Source of the DNA: Flavobacteria bacterium MS024-2A
GTDB taxonomy: Bacteria; Bacteroidota; Bacteroidia; Flavobacteriales; Flavobacteriaceae
Length of the DNA stretch: 64,000 nt
Direction of reading: 5' to 3'
Assembly: GCA_905182305.1 (NCBI GenBank)
Contig: CAJJBB010000007.1
Coordinates: forward strand, 1-64,000
This document shows, in pieces, positions 29,308 through 38,854 of the stretch. Numbering within the stretch: the first letter of the stretch is position 1; the number at the start of each line of letters is the position of its first letter. Below the pieces are notes generated by a model, which saw nothing but the letters and a program-made list of their open reading frames with translations, was not told the origin of the DNA and did no database searches. Position numbers and translations under genes: made by a program.

Positions 29308-31128
29308 ATGAAACCGTTTGTTTTCTTTTTTCTTGGCCTTATTATGTTTCAATCTGCCAAAAGTCAGTATTGGCAACAGGCTGTTGACTATACCATGGAG
29401 GTTGCTTTAGACCATAAAAGCGCAACATATAGTGGGGTTCAAAAAATTGTGTACACCAATAATTCTCCCGAAACCCTTAACAAGGTTTTCTACCACCTCT
29501 ATTTTAATGCCTTTAAACCGGGAAGTGAAATGGCGGTTCGCCAAAGAAGTTCTGCTGACAAAAACACACGTTTCAAAATTAGTTTAGACTCGTTAGCCCC
29601 AAATCAAGCAGGTTACTTAAGAGTGAGTGGGTTAACTCAAAACGGTGTTTTGCTTAATCCCATTGACTCAGAAACAATTCTAGAGGTTCCGCTCAACTCT
29701 CCCATAGCCCCAGGAAAAAGCGCGCTTTTTGAGTTGGCCTTTGAGGGTCATGTGCCAGATGTTATTAGAAGGGCTGGTAAAAATTCTAGTGAAGGTGTTG
29801 CATTTTCCATGGCTCAGTGGTACCCTAAAATGGCTGAATATGATAGTGAGGGATGGAATGCTGATCCTTATACTGGTAGAGAGTTTCATGGTGTTTGGGG
29901 AGATTTTGATGTAAAAATCACATTAGATAAAGATTTTATGGTTGCAGCGAGCGGATATCTTCAAAACGCCGAGACTATTGGAAAGGGGTACTCTGATCGT
30001 AAAAGGGCGAAAACTAAAAAAGGGAAAATAACCTGGCATTACATTGCTCCCATGGTTCATGATTTTACTTGGGCGGCTGATGTTGATTATATTCACGACA
30101 CCTACCCTGGTCCAAACGATGTGGATCTTCACTTTTTTTATAAAAATGATCCTGAAATTATTGAAAACTGGAAGAAGCTTCAACCGCATACAGCGGAACT
30201 AATGGAATATTATAATTCAAAAATTGGTCAATATCCCTATAAACAATACTCTGTTGTTCAGGGCGGCGACGGAGGTATGGAATATGCAATGCTTACCTTA
30301 ATTACTGGTGGAAGAAAATATGGTTCTCTTTTTGGTGTTACTGCCCATGAATTAGCACACTCATGGTTTCAGCATGTTTTGGCTACTAACGAGACAAAAC
30401 ACGAGTGGATGGACGAGGGGTTTACTAGCTTTATTTCCAGTTTAGCTGAAAATGAAATACTTAATCAGAATAAAGATTTTCCTTTGGAGGGATCTTATAG
30501 GGGCTACTATGCCTTAGCAGCATCGGGCGGAGAAATGCCACAAAGCACAAACGCAAACCGATATTACCACAACTATGCTTATGAAAGAACCGCCTACAGC
30601 AAGGGGGCTGTTTTTTTAGGACAACTTAGTTACATCGTGGGAAAAGAAAAAGTATTTGAGATTCTACAAACCTATTATAATGAGTGGAAGTTTAAACACC
30701 CCCTTCCAAATGATTTAAGAAGAATCGCAGAGCGTATTTCTGGAATTCAACTTCAATGGTTTTTAACCGATTGGACACAAACAACAAACACGATAAATTA
30801 TTCTATTGATGCTGTTGAAGAGGCGCCGGACGGAACAACAATTCGTTTGAAAAGAAAAGAAGTAATGCCAATGCCACTTGAAATTTTAATACAGTATAAA
30901 AATGGAGAAGTAGAGCTGCACTATATTCCTATTTCTTTAATGCGAGGAGAGAAGGAAAACCCATATAGTCTTGAGTGGAAAATTCAACCCGATTGGCCTT
31001 GGGCAAATTTGAACTATTCTTTTACTATTGATAAAGAAAAAAATCAAATTGAAGCTATTGTGATTGATCCAAGCAATTTAATGGCAGACATTGATAAAAC
31101 AGATAATTTTTATGTCGCTCCAAAATAA
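29308..31128 (+). CDS. M1-family metallopeptidase, secreted
   Basis: Signal peptide; GGMEYAML; TAHELAHSWFQHVLATNETKHEWMDEGFTSF (HExxH-18x-E). Confidence 0.95.
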   Translation: MKPFVFFFLGLIMFQSAKSQYWQQAVDYTMEVALDHKSATYSGVQKIVYTNNSPETLNKVFYHLYFNAFKPGSEMAVRQRSSADKNTRFKISLDSLAPNQAGYLRVSGLTQNGVLLNPIDSETILEVPLNSPIAPGKSALFELAFEGHVPDVIRRAGKNSSEGVAFSMAQWYPKMAEYDSEGWNADPYTGREFHGVWGDFDVKITLDKDFMVAASGYLQNAETIGKGYSDRKRAKTKKGKITWHYIAPMVHDFTWAADVDYIHDTYPGPNDVDLHFFYKNDPEIIENWKKLQPHTAELMEYYNSKIGQYPYKQYSVVQGGDGGMEYAMLTLITGGRKYGSLFGVTAHELAHSWFQHVLATNETKHEWMDEGFTSFISSLAENEILNQNKDFPLEGSYRGYYALAASGGEMPQSTNANRYYHNYAYERTAYSKGAVFLGQLSYIVGKEKVFEILQTYYNEWKFKHPLPNDLRRIAERISGIQLQWFLTDWTQTTNTINYSIDAVEEAPDGTTIRLKRKEVMPMPLEILIQYKNGEVELHYIPISLMRGEKENPYSLEWKIQPDWPWANLNYSFTIDKEKNQIEAIVIDPSNLMADIDKTDNFYVAPK

Positions 31129-31462
31129 TAAATTTACTTTAAAACGACTTAAAAGTAAAAACACTTTAGATGCTCTTTTTAGTAATAAAAAAGGGCATAA
31201 CACAAAAAGTTTAGTGTTGAAAGTTTTGAAAAAAGAAAAGACACTTTTTTTATTTGCGGGTGTTTCTGTTCCAAAAAAAAACTTTAAAAAAGCTATAGAC
31301 CGAAATAAAATAAAAAGACAATTAAGACAGGGATTGAAAAATATTGAACATAAATTACCTTTTGGAGGTAGCTGTATGTTGATTTATAAAGGCAAAAAAT
31401 TACCCTTAACATCAGAAATAATTGATGAAACTGAGTCTTTGTTTTTTAAATTAAAAAACTAA
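31112..31462 (+). CDS. rnpA: Ribonuclease P protein component
   Basis: FTLKRLKSKNTLDALFSNKK...FLFAGVSVPKKNFKKAIDRNKIKRQLRQGLK; overlaps the end of the M1 peptidase gene. Confidence 0.93.
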   Translation: MSLQNNKFTLKRLKSKNTLDALFSNKKGHNTKSLVLKVLKKEKTLFLFAGVSVPKKNFKKAIDRNKIKRQLRQGLKNIEHKLPFGGSCMLIYKGKKLPLTSEIIDETESLFFKLKN

Positions 31463-31914
31463 AAAGAATTTGGCAGTAACATTCCTATGTGCGGAATACC
31501 ATCTTCTAAATAAGTTTCTCCAGAGGCTCGAAAACCATGAAGGCCATAAAATTTTTCTAAATGTGCCTGGGCAGAAATTTTAATAGCCCCACTATTAAAG
31601 CTTTTGTGGCTTTGTTTTATTGAAAACTCCACTAATTGGTGACCAAATTTTTTTCCTCTTTCGGTAAAAGATGTTGCAATTCTTCCAATAGAGCAATACT
31701 CGGGATAAATAACGCCTTTATCAAAAATTCTTGCATATGCAACAATTTCTTCATTTAAATACCCTATGATATGTAATGCCTTTTTATCCTTTCCATCAAT
31801 ATCTTGATAAACACAATTTTGTTCTACAACGAAAACTTCTGAACGTAATGCTAATATGCTGTGGAGTTCATCAATGTTAAGACTATTAAACGGTTTGCAT
31901 TTAAAAACAACCAT
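31459..31914 (-). CDS. GNAT-family acyltransferase (ElaA-like)
   Basis: LHSILALRSEVFVVEQNCVYQDIDGKDKKALHIIGY; SIGRIATSFTERGKKFGHQLVEF. Confidence 0.88.
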   Translation of the reverse strand: MVVFKCKPFNSLNIDELHSILALRSEVFVVEQNCVYQDIDGKDKKALHIIGYLNEEIVAYARIFDKGVIYPEYCSIGRIATSFTERGKKFGHQLVEFSIKQSHKSFNSGAIKISAQAHLEKFYGLHGFRASGETYLEDGIPHIGMLLPNSF

Positions 31915-31916
31915 AA

Positions 31917-32345
31917 TTAACAGGGAATTTTATCTATCCGTGTTTGATGACGCCCTCCTTCAAAAGCGGTGTTTAAAAAAGTTAAAACCATTTCCTTTGC
32001 TTGTTCAATTGAAATAAACCTGGCCGGTAGACTTAATATATTAGCATCATTGTGTTGTCTGGCTAATGCAGCAATTTCCTTATTCCAACATAAAGCAGAC
32101 CTTATTTTCGAATATTTATTTGCCGTCATGTTTGCTCCGTTTCCACTTCCACAAATAATAATTCCGATGGTTGCTTTTCCTTCAGAAATATCTTTTGCTA
32201 CTGGATGAATAAAATCAGGGTAGTCTACACTTTCTGGTGAATTGGTCCCATAGTTTTTAATTTGATAACCTTTTGATTCTAAAAGAGAAATAATTTCTTT
32301 TTTATACTCTGGCCCCGCATGATCATTCCCAATACTTATTTTCAT
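31917..32345 (-). CDS. rpiB: Ribose-5-phosphate isomerase B
   Basis: IGNDHAGPEYKKEII, IIICGSGNGANMTANKYSKIRSALCWN, HNDANILSLPARFI. Confidence 0.95.
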   Translation of the reverse strand: MKISIGNDHAGPEYKKEIISLLESKGYQIKNYGTNSPESVDYPDFIHPVAKDISEGKATIGIIICGSGNGANMTANKYSKIRSALCWNKEIAALARQHNDANILSLPARFISIEQAKEMVLTFLNTAFEGGRHQTRIDKIPC

Positions 32346-32834
32346 TTTTTAATTAAAATTATAAATTTCTTACAAGTTTGTTTATATACTGTTCACTAGT
32401 TTATTCATTATTTGTTTACAATTATTAAAAAAATAATTCTTTTTGTATTAGTTTAAGTTTGTATATAAAAATAAAGATAGCCCTTCTTTTAATTTTTTAA
32501 ATAGTTGTCTATTCTATAAACACAAAAAAAAGATGCTTATTAACTTTTTATATTTGAATAATTCTATTTTTTTATTAAGAATAATTTTTATTAACAGGGG
32601 TTTGTAACTTTGTATTTAACTGATTTTTAAATTTTTAATATGTTAATAATATATTATAAGCTGTTAATTTTAATATTTAAAAATTATATTAAATATTTTT
32701 ATATTCCTTATTAACACCCTATATACATCATCATTAATATAAATTTTAAAATAAAAAAAATGATTATTATGTTAATAGTGTTAATAACCCCCCTGCAAAC
32801 GTTTATTGTACCTTTGGGTTAATCAAAATAATTT
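32346..32834. other. Candidate chromosomal replication origin (oriC)
   Basis: 489-bp extremely AT-rich intergenic region with four exact TTATTAACA 9-mers: 32588-32596(+), 32641-32649(-), 32708-32716(+), 32779-32787(-), plus near matches at 32537-32545 and 32770-32778. Confidence 0.55.
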
Positions 32835-34991
32835 ATGTTTAAAGAGAAAAATGAACTTCACAAATTAGAGACAAAAATATTATCTCTTTTTAAAAGTAAA
32901 TCAAAAGCCGTTCTTAATTATAAACAAGTTGCTGCTGCTCTTGATGTTAAAGACACAAAAGGAAGAAATTATATTATTAAAGTTTTAAATAAGCTTTTAA
33001 ATAATAAACAATTACAATCTTTTCAAAGGGGTCAATTTCTATATAATACTTCTGTAATTAATAAAGTAACGACTCTTTTAACTATTATTCCTTCTGGAAA
33101 AGGAGTTGTTACTGTAGAGGGTTATAATAAAGAACTTGTTGTTCCAAAAAAAGAGTTGAATAAAGGTCTTAATGGTGACACCGTTGAGGTTAGTATTCAT
33201 AAAAAAAACAACGAATTTGAAGCGCATATTGAAACAATCATTACGCGTAGTAAAAAAGAATTTGTTGGAGTTCTTGATAAACAAAACGATTTTGGTTTTG
33301 TTTTATGTAGAAATGCTAGAATGTATACAGATCTTTTTATAGAACGATCAGAATTAAAAGATTTTAAAGATGGAGAAAAGGTGGTTGCTGTATTTAAAAG
33401 TTGGGATGATAATAGAGATTCTCCCTCGGGTACTATAGTAAAAAGTCTAGGAATACCAGGAGATAAGGAAACAGAAATTCATGCAATTCTTCATGATTAT
33501 GGTCTTCCTTATGAATTTCCAAAAGAGATAGAGGAAGCCGCTTCTAAAATACCAACTTCATTAGATATAAAAGAAATAAAAGCAAGAAGAGATTTTAGAG
33601 AAACACTAACCTTCACGATTGACCCTATATCTGCTAAAGATTTTGATGACGCTCTTTCTTTTAAAATACTTGCTAATGGAGATTACGAAGTTGGTGTTCA
33701 TATTGCAGATGTTTCTTATTATGTTCAACCCGGTACACTTCTCGATCAAGAGGCATACGACCGCGCAACATCGGTATATTTAGTTGATCGCGTGGTCCCT
33801 ATGTTACCCGAAGTTCTCTCAAATGGTCTCTGTTCTCTGCGCCCAAACGAAGAAAAATTTACTTTTTCTTCTGTTTTTATTATTAATAATAAAGGGGAGG
33901 TAAAAGATGAGTGGTATGGCAGAACGGTTATCAATTCTGATTTTCGTTTTTCTTATGAAGAGGTTCAAAATATTTTAGAAACACAAAAGGAAGAAGTAGA
34001 CGCTCTTGTTTCGTTAACAAAAGTTTCTTATAAAATTCCTAGTCCTGTTTTTGATGCAATTAATATTTTAGATAAACAAGCTAAAATTTTACGCTCAAAG
34101 CGAATGAAAAACGGTGCTATTTCTTTTGATCGTGTAGAAGTTAATTTTATTCTCGATGATGATGATAAGCCAGAGTCTGTTTTTTTTAAAACATCAAAAG
34201 ACGCACACAAATTAATAGAAGAATTTATGCTTTTAGCAAATAGAAAGGTTGCTTCTTTTATTAGCAAAAAACAACCGGCACCTCCATTTGTTTATCGTAC
34301 TCATGATGATCCAGACGAACAAAAACTTCTTAATTTAAAACAAACAATTGCTCCGTTCGGATATTCCTTTAATCCAGGGAAGAAAAATATTAGCAGCGAA
34401 ATAAACGGGTTACTATCAGCTTGTAATGGAAAAAGAGAACAAAACTTAATTGATACTCTGACCCTTCGCTGCATGTCAAAAGCAGAATATACAACTAACA
34501 ATATAGGTCATTATGGTCTTGCTTTTTCGCACTACACTCACTTTACTTCTCCCATAAGAAGATATCCTGATGTAATGGTACACAGACTATTACAAACATA
34601 TTTAGATAACAAACCACATCCAACACAACAAACAATCGAAGAAGCCTGTAAACACTCGTCACAACGAGAACATCTAGCCACTAAGGCAGAGCGCGATTCT
34701 ATAAAATACATGCAAATGATCTTCATGAAAGAAAAGGTTGGTCAACATTTTGAGGGCGTTATCTCAGGGGTAACAGAGCGTGGTTTATATGTTGAAATTA
34801 TAGAAAATAAATGTGAGGGAATGATTCGTGTTATTGACATTAAAGGTGATTTTTTTAATTACGACGATAAGCAACACGCACTAATTGGTGAACGAACTAA
34901 AAAAGCTTATCAACTAGGGGACACCATTAATATAAAAGTCAAAAAAGTAAATATTTTAAGACGCTTTCTTGATTTTGTCCCTATTTCATAA
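32835..34991 (+). CDS. rnr: Ribonuclease R
   Basis: RNB domain (TIDPISAKDFDDALSF, YDRATSVYLVDRVVPMLPEVLSNGLCSL), C-terminal S1 domain. Confidence 0.96.
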   Translation: MFKEKNELHKLETKILSLFKSKSKAVLNYKQVAAALDVKDTKGRNYIIKVLNKLLNNKQLQSFQRGQFLYNTSVINKVTTLLTIIPSGKGVVTVEGYNKELVVPKKELNKGLNGDTVEVSIHKKNNEFEAHIETIITRSKKEFVGVLDKQNDFGFVLCRNARMYTDLFIERSELKDFKDGEKVVAVFKSWDDNRDSPSGTIVKSLGIPGDKETEIHAILHDYGLPYEFPKEIEEAASKIPTSLDIKEIKARRDFRETLTFTIDPISAKDFDDALSFKILANGDYEVGVHIADVSYYVQPGTLLDQEAYDRATSVYLVDRVVPMLPEVLSNGLCSLRPNEEKFTFSSVFIINNKGEVKDEWYGRTVINSDFRFSYEEVQNILETQKEEVDALVSLTKVSYKIPSPVFDAINILDKQAKILRSKRMKNGAISFDRVEVNFILDDDDKPESVFFKTSKDAHKLIEEFMLLANRKVASFISKKQPAPPFVYRTHDDPDEQKLLNLKQTIAPFGYSFNPGKKNISSEINGLLSACNGKREQNLIDTLTLRCMSKAEYTTNNIGHYGLAFSHYTHFTSPIRRYPDVMVHRLLQTYLDNKPHPTQQTIEEACKHSSQREHLATKAERDSIKYMQMIFMKEKVGQHFEGVISGVTERGLYVEIIENKCEGMIRVIDIKGDFFNYDDKQHALIGERTKKAYQLGDTINIKVKKVNILRRFLDFVPIS

Positions 34992-35002
34992 ATTAAAATC
35001 TA

Positions 35003-35689
35003 ATGACACATAAATTACTTCTTTTCTTCTTTTCATCATCCTTTTTTTTCTATAGCTTTTCACAGGACCTTGAGCAACGAAATTTAGCCATGGGTCCCTT
35101 TTTTAGTTTAAGTGTTTATTCGGGTCTTGATGTAAAGCTAATTAAATCTGACGTTAATAAAGCAGTGGTTTTTGGTGACCATAAAGACGATGTTATTCTT
35201 ACCTTAAAAAGAAATACCTTAAAAATCAAATTGTCAACTAAAAGTATTTTAGACCCAGGCTATACCTATGTAGAACTATACCACAGCAAACCCTTAGATA
35301 AAATAACCGCTCACCAAGGATCTTCTGTTGCTTCCGAGGAACCTATTAAACAAACAAGTCTAAAGCTTGTCGCAAAAACAGGGGCAGAAATAAAAGTAAC
35401 CACATTTACAGAACGCTTAGAAGTGAATACTAATACAGGCGGACGGGTGGGTCTAAAGGGTAGCGTCGTTAACTTGAATTTAATCGTATCAACAGGCGGT
35501 ACGTGTGATGCAGAAAAACTTGTTTCGAAACAAAGTGAGATTAGAATGACAGCCGCAGGTTACGCTCACATAACGGCTACAGAATTAATAGACGCTAAAG
35601 TTTTTGGAGGTGGTGTGTTGCGGGTCTATGGTGGGCCAGTCAAACAAATTACACAAACAAAACTTGGGGGAAAGATTATTATAAGATAA
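35003..35689 (+). CDS. Secreted GIN-domain (DUF2807-type) protein
   Basis: Signal peptide; MGPFFSLSVYSGLDVKLIKSD...repeating short beta-helix. Confidence 0.8.
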   Translation: MTHKLLLFFFSSSFFFYSFSQDLEQRNLAMGPFFSLSVYSGLDVKLIKSDVNKAVVFGDHKDDVILTLKRNTLKIKLSTKSILDPGYTYVELYHSKPLDKITAHQGSSVASEEPIKQTSLKLVAKTGAEIKVTTFTERLEVNTNTGGRVGLKGSVVNLNLIVSTGGTCDAEKLVSKQSEIRMTAAGYAHITATELIDAKVFGGGVLRVYGGPVKQITQTKLGGKIIIR

Positions 35690-35694
35690 TAAAG

Positions 35695-35765
35695 AGGCAT
35701 CGAGCGGATTCGAACCGCTGTAGAAGCTTTTGCAGAGCTTTGCCTAGCCACTCGGCCACGATGCC
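35695..35765 (-). tRNA. tRNA-Cys (GCA anticodon)
   Basis: GGCATCGTGGCCGAGTGGCTAGGCAAAGCTCTGCAAAAGCTTCTACAGCGGTTCGAATCCGCTCGATGCC; loop CTGCAAA. Confidence 0.93.
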
Positions 35766-35795
35766 TTTCGGCAAAAGTAATACTATTTAATCAAT

Positions 35796-36161
35796 TTATA
35801 GTGAAGAACGAATGAGTTCTCTTTTAACCGCCACTTCATCCACATTTCCTCCTATTGGCGGATTTTTTTTTGCCACTTTTACCTTTGCTTTTTGTACTGT
35901 CGTGTGCTCTTTTAATATTCTGTTAAGAATACGATCAACCACATTTTCTAATAGTTTTGCACGCTGCATCATTTCAGTTTTTATAATCTCATATAGCGCG
36001 ACGTAGTCCACCGTGTCTTTAATAGAGTCTGTTTTAGAGGATTTTTTTAAATCTGTTTCAACAACAACATTAACAATGTAATCACTACCAATTTTTTCCT
36101 CCTCTTCCATACAACCATGAAAGGCATATAAACGAATATTCTTCAAGTAAATTTTTCCCAT
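35796..36161 (-). CDS. folB: Dihydroneopterin aldolase
   Basis: IYLKNIRLYAFHGCMEEEEKIGSDYIVNVVVETD; VDYVALYEIIKTEM; NPPIGGNVDEVAV. Confidence 0.93.
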   Translation of the reverse strand: MGKIYLKNIRLYAFHGCMEEEEKIGSDYIVNVVVETDLKKSSKTDSIKDTVDYVALYEIIKTEMMQRAKLLENVVDRILNRILKEHTTVQKAKVKVAKKNPPIGGNVDEVAVKRELIRSSL

Positions 36162-36245
36162 AATATTTCAACAAATATAAAGACTGTTTTCTTGATACCT
36201 TACAAAGCATCCATTCATTATCTTTGCAGTAAACAAAAAAAAGGA

Positions 36246-37916
36246 ATGGAGCGTCCCCTACACTTTATTGAACACATTATTGAAGAAGACTTAACCACAG
36301 GTTTTTCTAGAGAAAACCTTCGTTTTCGTTTCCCCCCAGAACCCAACGGTCATTTACACATTGGTCATGTAAAAGCAATTTGCCTAAATTTTAATTTAGG
36401 AAAGCGCTACAATGCGCCCGTTAATCTTCGCTTTGACGATACTAATCCAGCAAAAGAAGAACAACAATATGTAGACGCGATAAAAGAAAACATCCAATGG
36501 CTAGGCTATAATTGGGACAAAGAATGTTATGCCTCAGATTATTTTGACCAGCTCTATCTTTGGGCACAGTATTTAATTTCTAAGGGACTAGCTTATGTTG
36601 ATTCTCAAGATTCTGCCGCTATAGCATCACAAAAAGGAACGCCCACTACTCCAGGAAGAAATAGCCCTTTTAGGGACCGATCTATTGAAGAAAACAGCAT
36701 CCTTTTTTCAGAAATGAAAAACGGAAAGCATTCCGAGGGTTCACATGTTCTTAGAGCAAAAATTGACATGGCCTCTTCCAACCTTCTTTTACGGGACCCT
36801 GTTCTTTATAGAATTCTTTACAAAACACACCACAGAACAGCAGACACTTGGTCCATCTATCCTCTTTACGATTGGACACATGGAGAGTCAGACTATATAG
36901 AACATATTTCACATTCTCTTTGTACTTTGGAATTTAAACCCCACCGAGACCTCTACGAGTGGTTTTTAGACGCCTTAAGCCCGCTCAACAACCTTCGCCC
37001 TAAACAACGTGAGTTTGCCAGAATGAACCTCTCCTACACGGTCACAAGTAAGCGCAAGCTAATGGAACTTGTCAGCGCCAATCATGTAAGTGGCTGGGAT
37101 GACCCTAGACTTCCCACAATATCTGGCCTTAGAAGAAGGGGTTATACCCCCGCTTCTCTTCTTAATTTTGTTGATTCTGCAGGCGTCGCCAAGCGGGACA
37201 ATGTTATTGACATGAGTTTATTAGAGCATTCAATTCGAGAAGACCTCAATGTTAATTCACCCCGTGTTATGGCCGTTCTTAACCCAATTAAGCTTACAAT
37301 TTCTAACTACCCAGATGGACAAGAGGAGTTTTTAGAAGGAGAAATTAATCCTGAACAATTAGATCTTGGAACAAGAAAAATACCATTTTCGAAAAACATC
37401 TTTATTGAAAGGGACGACTTTAGAGAGAGTGCAAACAAAAAGTTTTTTCGCCTTACCCTAGAAAAAGAGGTTCGCTTAAAAAACGCATATATAATTAAAG
37501 GCGAATCCGTTATCAAAGATAAAGATGGAAATATTACAGAAATTTTTTGTACTTATGATCCAGACAGTAAAAGCGGAAGTGGTTCAGAGGCAAGTATGCG
37601 AAAAGTTAAGGGAACATTACATTGGGTATCTCAGCAACACGCTTTGCGTGCAGAAGTGCGATTATATGATCGCTTATTTCAAGTCTCTTCACCTGATCAA
37701 GACAAGCTAGTCGATTTCAAATCACACCTAAACCTCGGCTCTCTGTCTACAATAACGGCTTTTGTTGAGCCCAGCTTAAAGGGCGCTAAGGACTACGAAA
37801 ACTATCAGTTTCAACGTTTAGGATATTTTGTTGTTGACCCAGATAGCACCCTCGAATTGCTTGTTTTTAATAAAACGGTTGGTTTACGCGATACTTGGTC
37901 TAAACAGAACCAATAA
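36246..37916 (+). CDS. glnS: Glutaminyl-tRNA synthetase
   Basis: FRFPPEPNGHLHIGHVKAICLNF; DDTNP; YTVTSKRKL KMSKS-like motif. Confidence 0.95.
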   Translation: MERPLHFIEHIIEEDLTTGFSRENLRFRFPPEPNGHLHIGHVKAICLNFNLGKRYNAPVNLRFDDTNPAKEEQQYVDAIKENIQWLGYNWDKECYASDYFDQLYLWAQYLISKGLAYVDSQDSAAIASQKGTPTTPGRNSPFRDRSIEENSILFSEMKNGKHSEGSHVLRAKIDMASSNLLLRDPVLYRILYKTHHRTADTWSIYPLYDWTHGESDYIEHISHSLCTLEFKPHRDLYEWFLDALSPLNNLRPKQREFARMNLSYTVTSKRKLMELVSANHVSGWDDPRLPTISGLRRRGYTPASLLNFVDSAGVAKRDNVIDMSLLEHSIREDLNVNSPRVMAVLNPIKLTISNYPDGQEEFLEGEINPEQLDLGTRKIPFSKNIFIERDDFRESANKKFFRLTLEKEVRLKNAYIIKGESVIKDKDGNITEIFCTYDPDSKSGSGSEASMRKVKGTLHWVSQQHALRAEVRLYDRLFQVSSPDQDKLVDFKSHLNLGSLSTITAFVEPSLKGAKDYENYQFQRLGYFVVDPDSTLELLVFNKTVGLRDTWSKQNQ

Positions 37917-37918
37917 CC

Positions 37919-38854
37919 CTATTCTTCTTTTTTATCTTTTTGTTTTCTATTGTTCTCCTTCATAGCTTCACCAATTTGATTGCTTGCACTAAACGAAGCA
38001 ACCATATTGTTTAACATTTCACTTCCTGCTTGAGGAGAATTCGGCAATAAGATTAAGTTGCTATTGGTTTCCCCCCCTATAGATTGTAGCGTATCATAAT
38101 GTTGAGTTACAACAATTAATGCCGATGCTTCTTGCGAGTTTATACCAACGTTATTTAACACATCAACTGACTCTTCTAGCCCTCGTGCTATTTCTCTTCG
38201 CTGGTCGGCGATTCCTTGTCCTTGAAGTCTTTTGCTTTGTGCCTCTGCCTTTGCTTTTTCTACAATCAGGATTCTTTCTGCATCACCCTCATATTGAGCC
38301 GCTACTTTTTTTCGTTCAGCAGCATTAATTTTATTCATTGCTGCTTTTACTTCAGCATCAGGATCAATATCTGTAACAAGCGCTTTAATTATGTCGTAAC
38401 CATAGTTTATCATTGCATCATTTAACTCTCCTTTTACAGCATCAGCAATCTCGTTTTTTTTCTCAAAAACATCGTCTAATTTCATTTTGGGAACAACCGC
38501 CCTTACCACGTCAAATACGTATGACGTTATCTGGTCTTGAGGATAGTCGAGCTTATAAAAAGCTTCATACACTTTTTCTTGGATTATTTTGTATTGGACA
38601 GAAACCTTAAGCTTTACAAAGACATCATCTTTTGTTTTTGTTTCCACAATAACATCGAGTTGTAAAATACGAAGGCTAATTCTACCTGCAATCCTGTCTA
38701 CTAAAGGTATCTTGAAGTGTAGTCCGGATTGACGAATCGATAAGAATTTCCCAAAGCGCTCTACTATTGCTGAGGACTGTTGTTTTACTACAAAGAAACC
38801 AGTAAATATAATCAGCGCCCCAAGGCCAAAGAGTAAGTATGTAATTATGCTCAT
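37919..38854 (-). CDS. SPFH/Band-7 domain membrane protein
   Basis: GFFVVKQQSSAIVERFGKFLSIRQSGLHFKIPLVDRI; EAQSKRLQGQGIADQRREIARGL. Confidence 0.93.
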   Translation of the reverse strand: MSIITYLLFGLGALIIFTGFFVVKQQSSAIVERFGKFLSIRQSGLHFKIPLVDRIAGRISLRILQLDVIVETKTKDDVFVKLKVSVQYKIIQEKVYEAFYKLDYPQDQITSYVFDVVRAVVPKMKLDDVFEKKNEIADAVKGELNDAMINYGYDIIKALVTDIDPDAEVKAAMNKINAAERKKVAAQYEGDAERILIVEKAKAEAQSKRLQGQGIADQRREIARGLEESVDVLNNVGINSQEASALIVVTQHYDTLQSIGGETNSNLILLPNSPQAGSEMLNNMVASFSASNQIGEAMKENNRKQKDKKEE

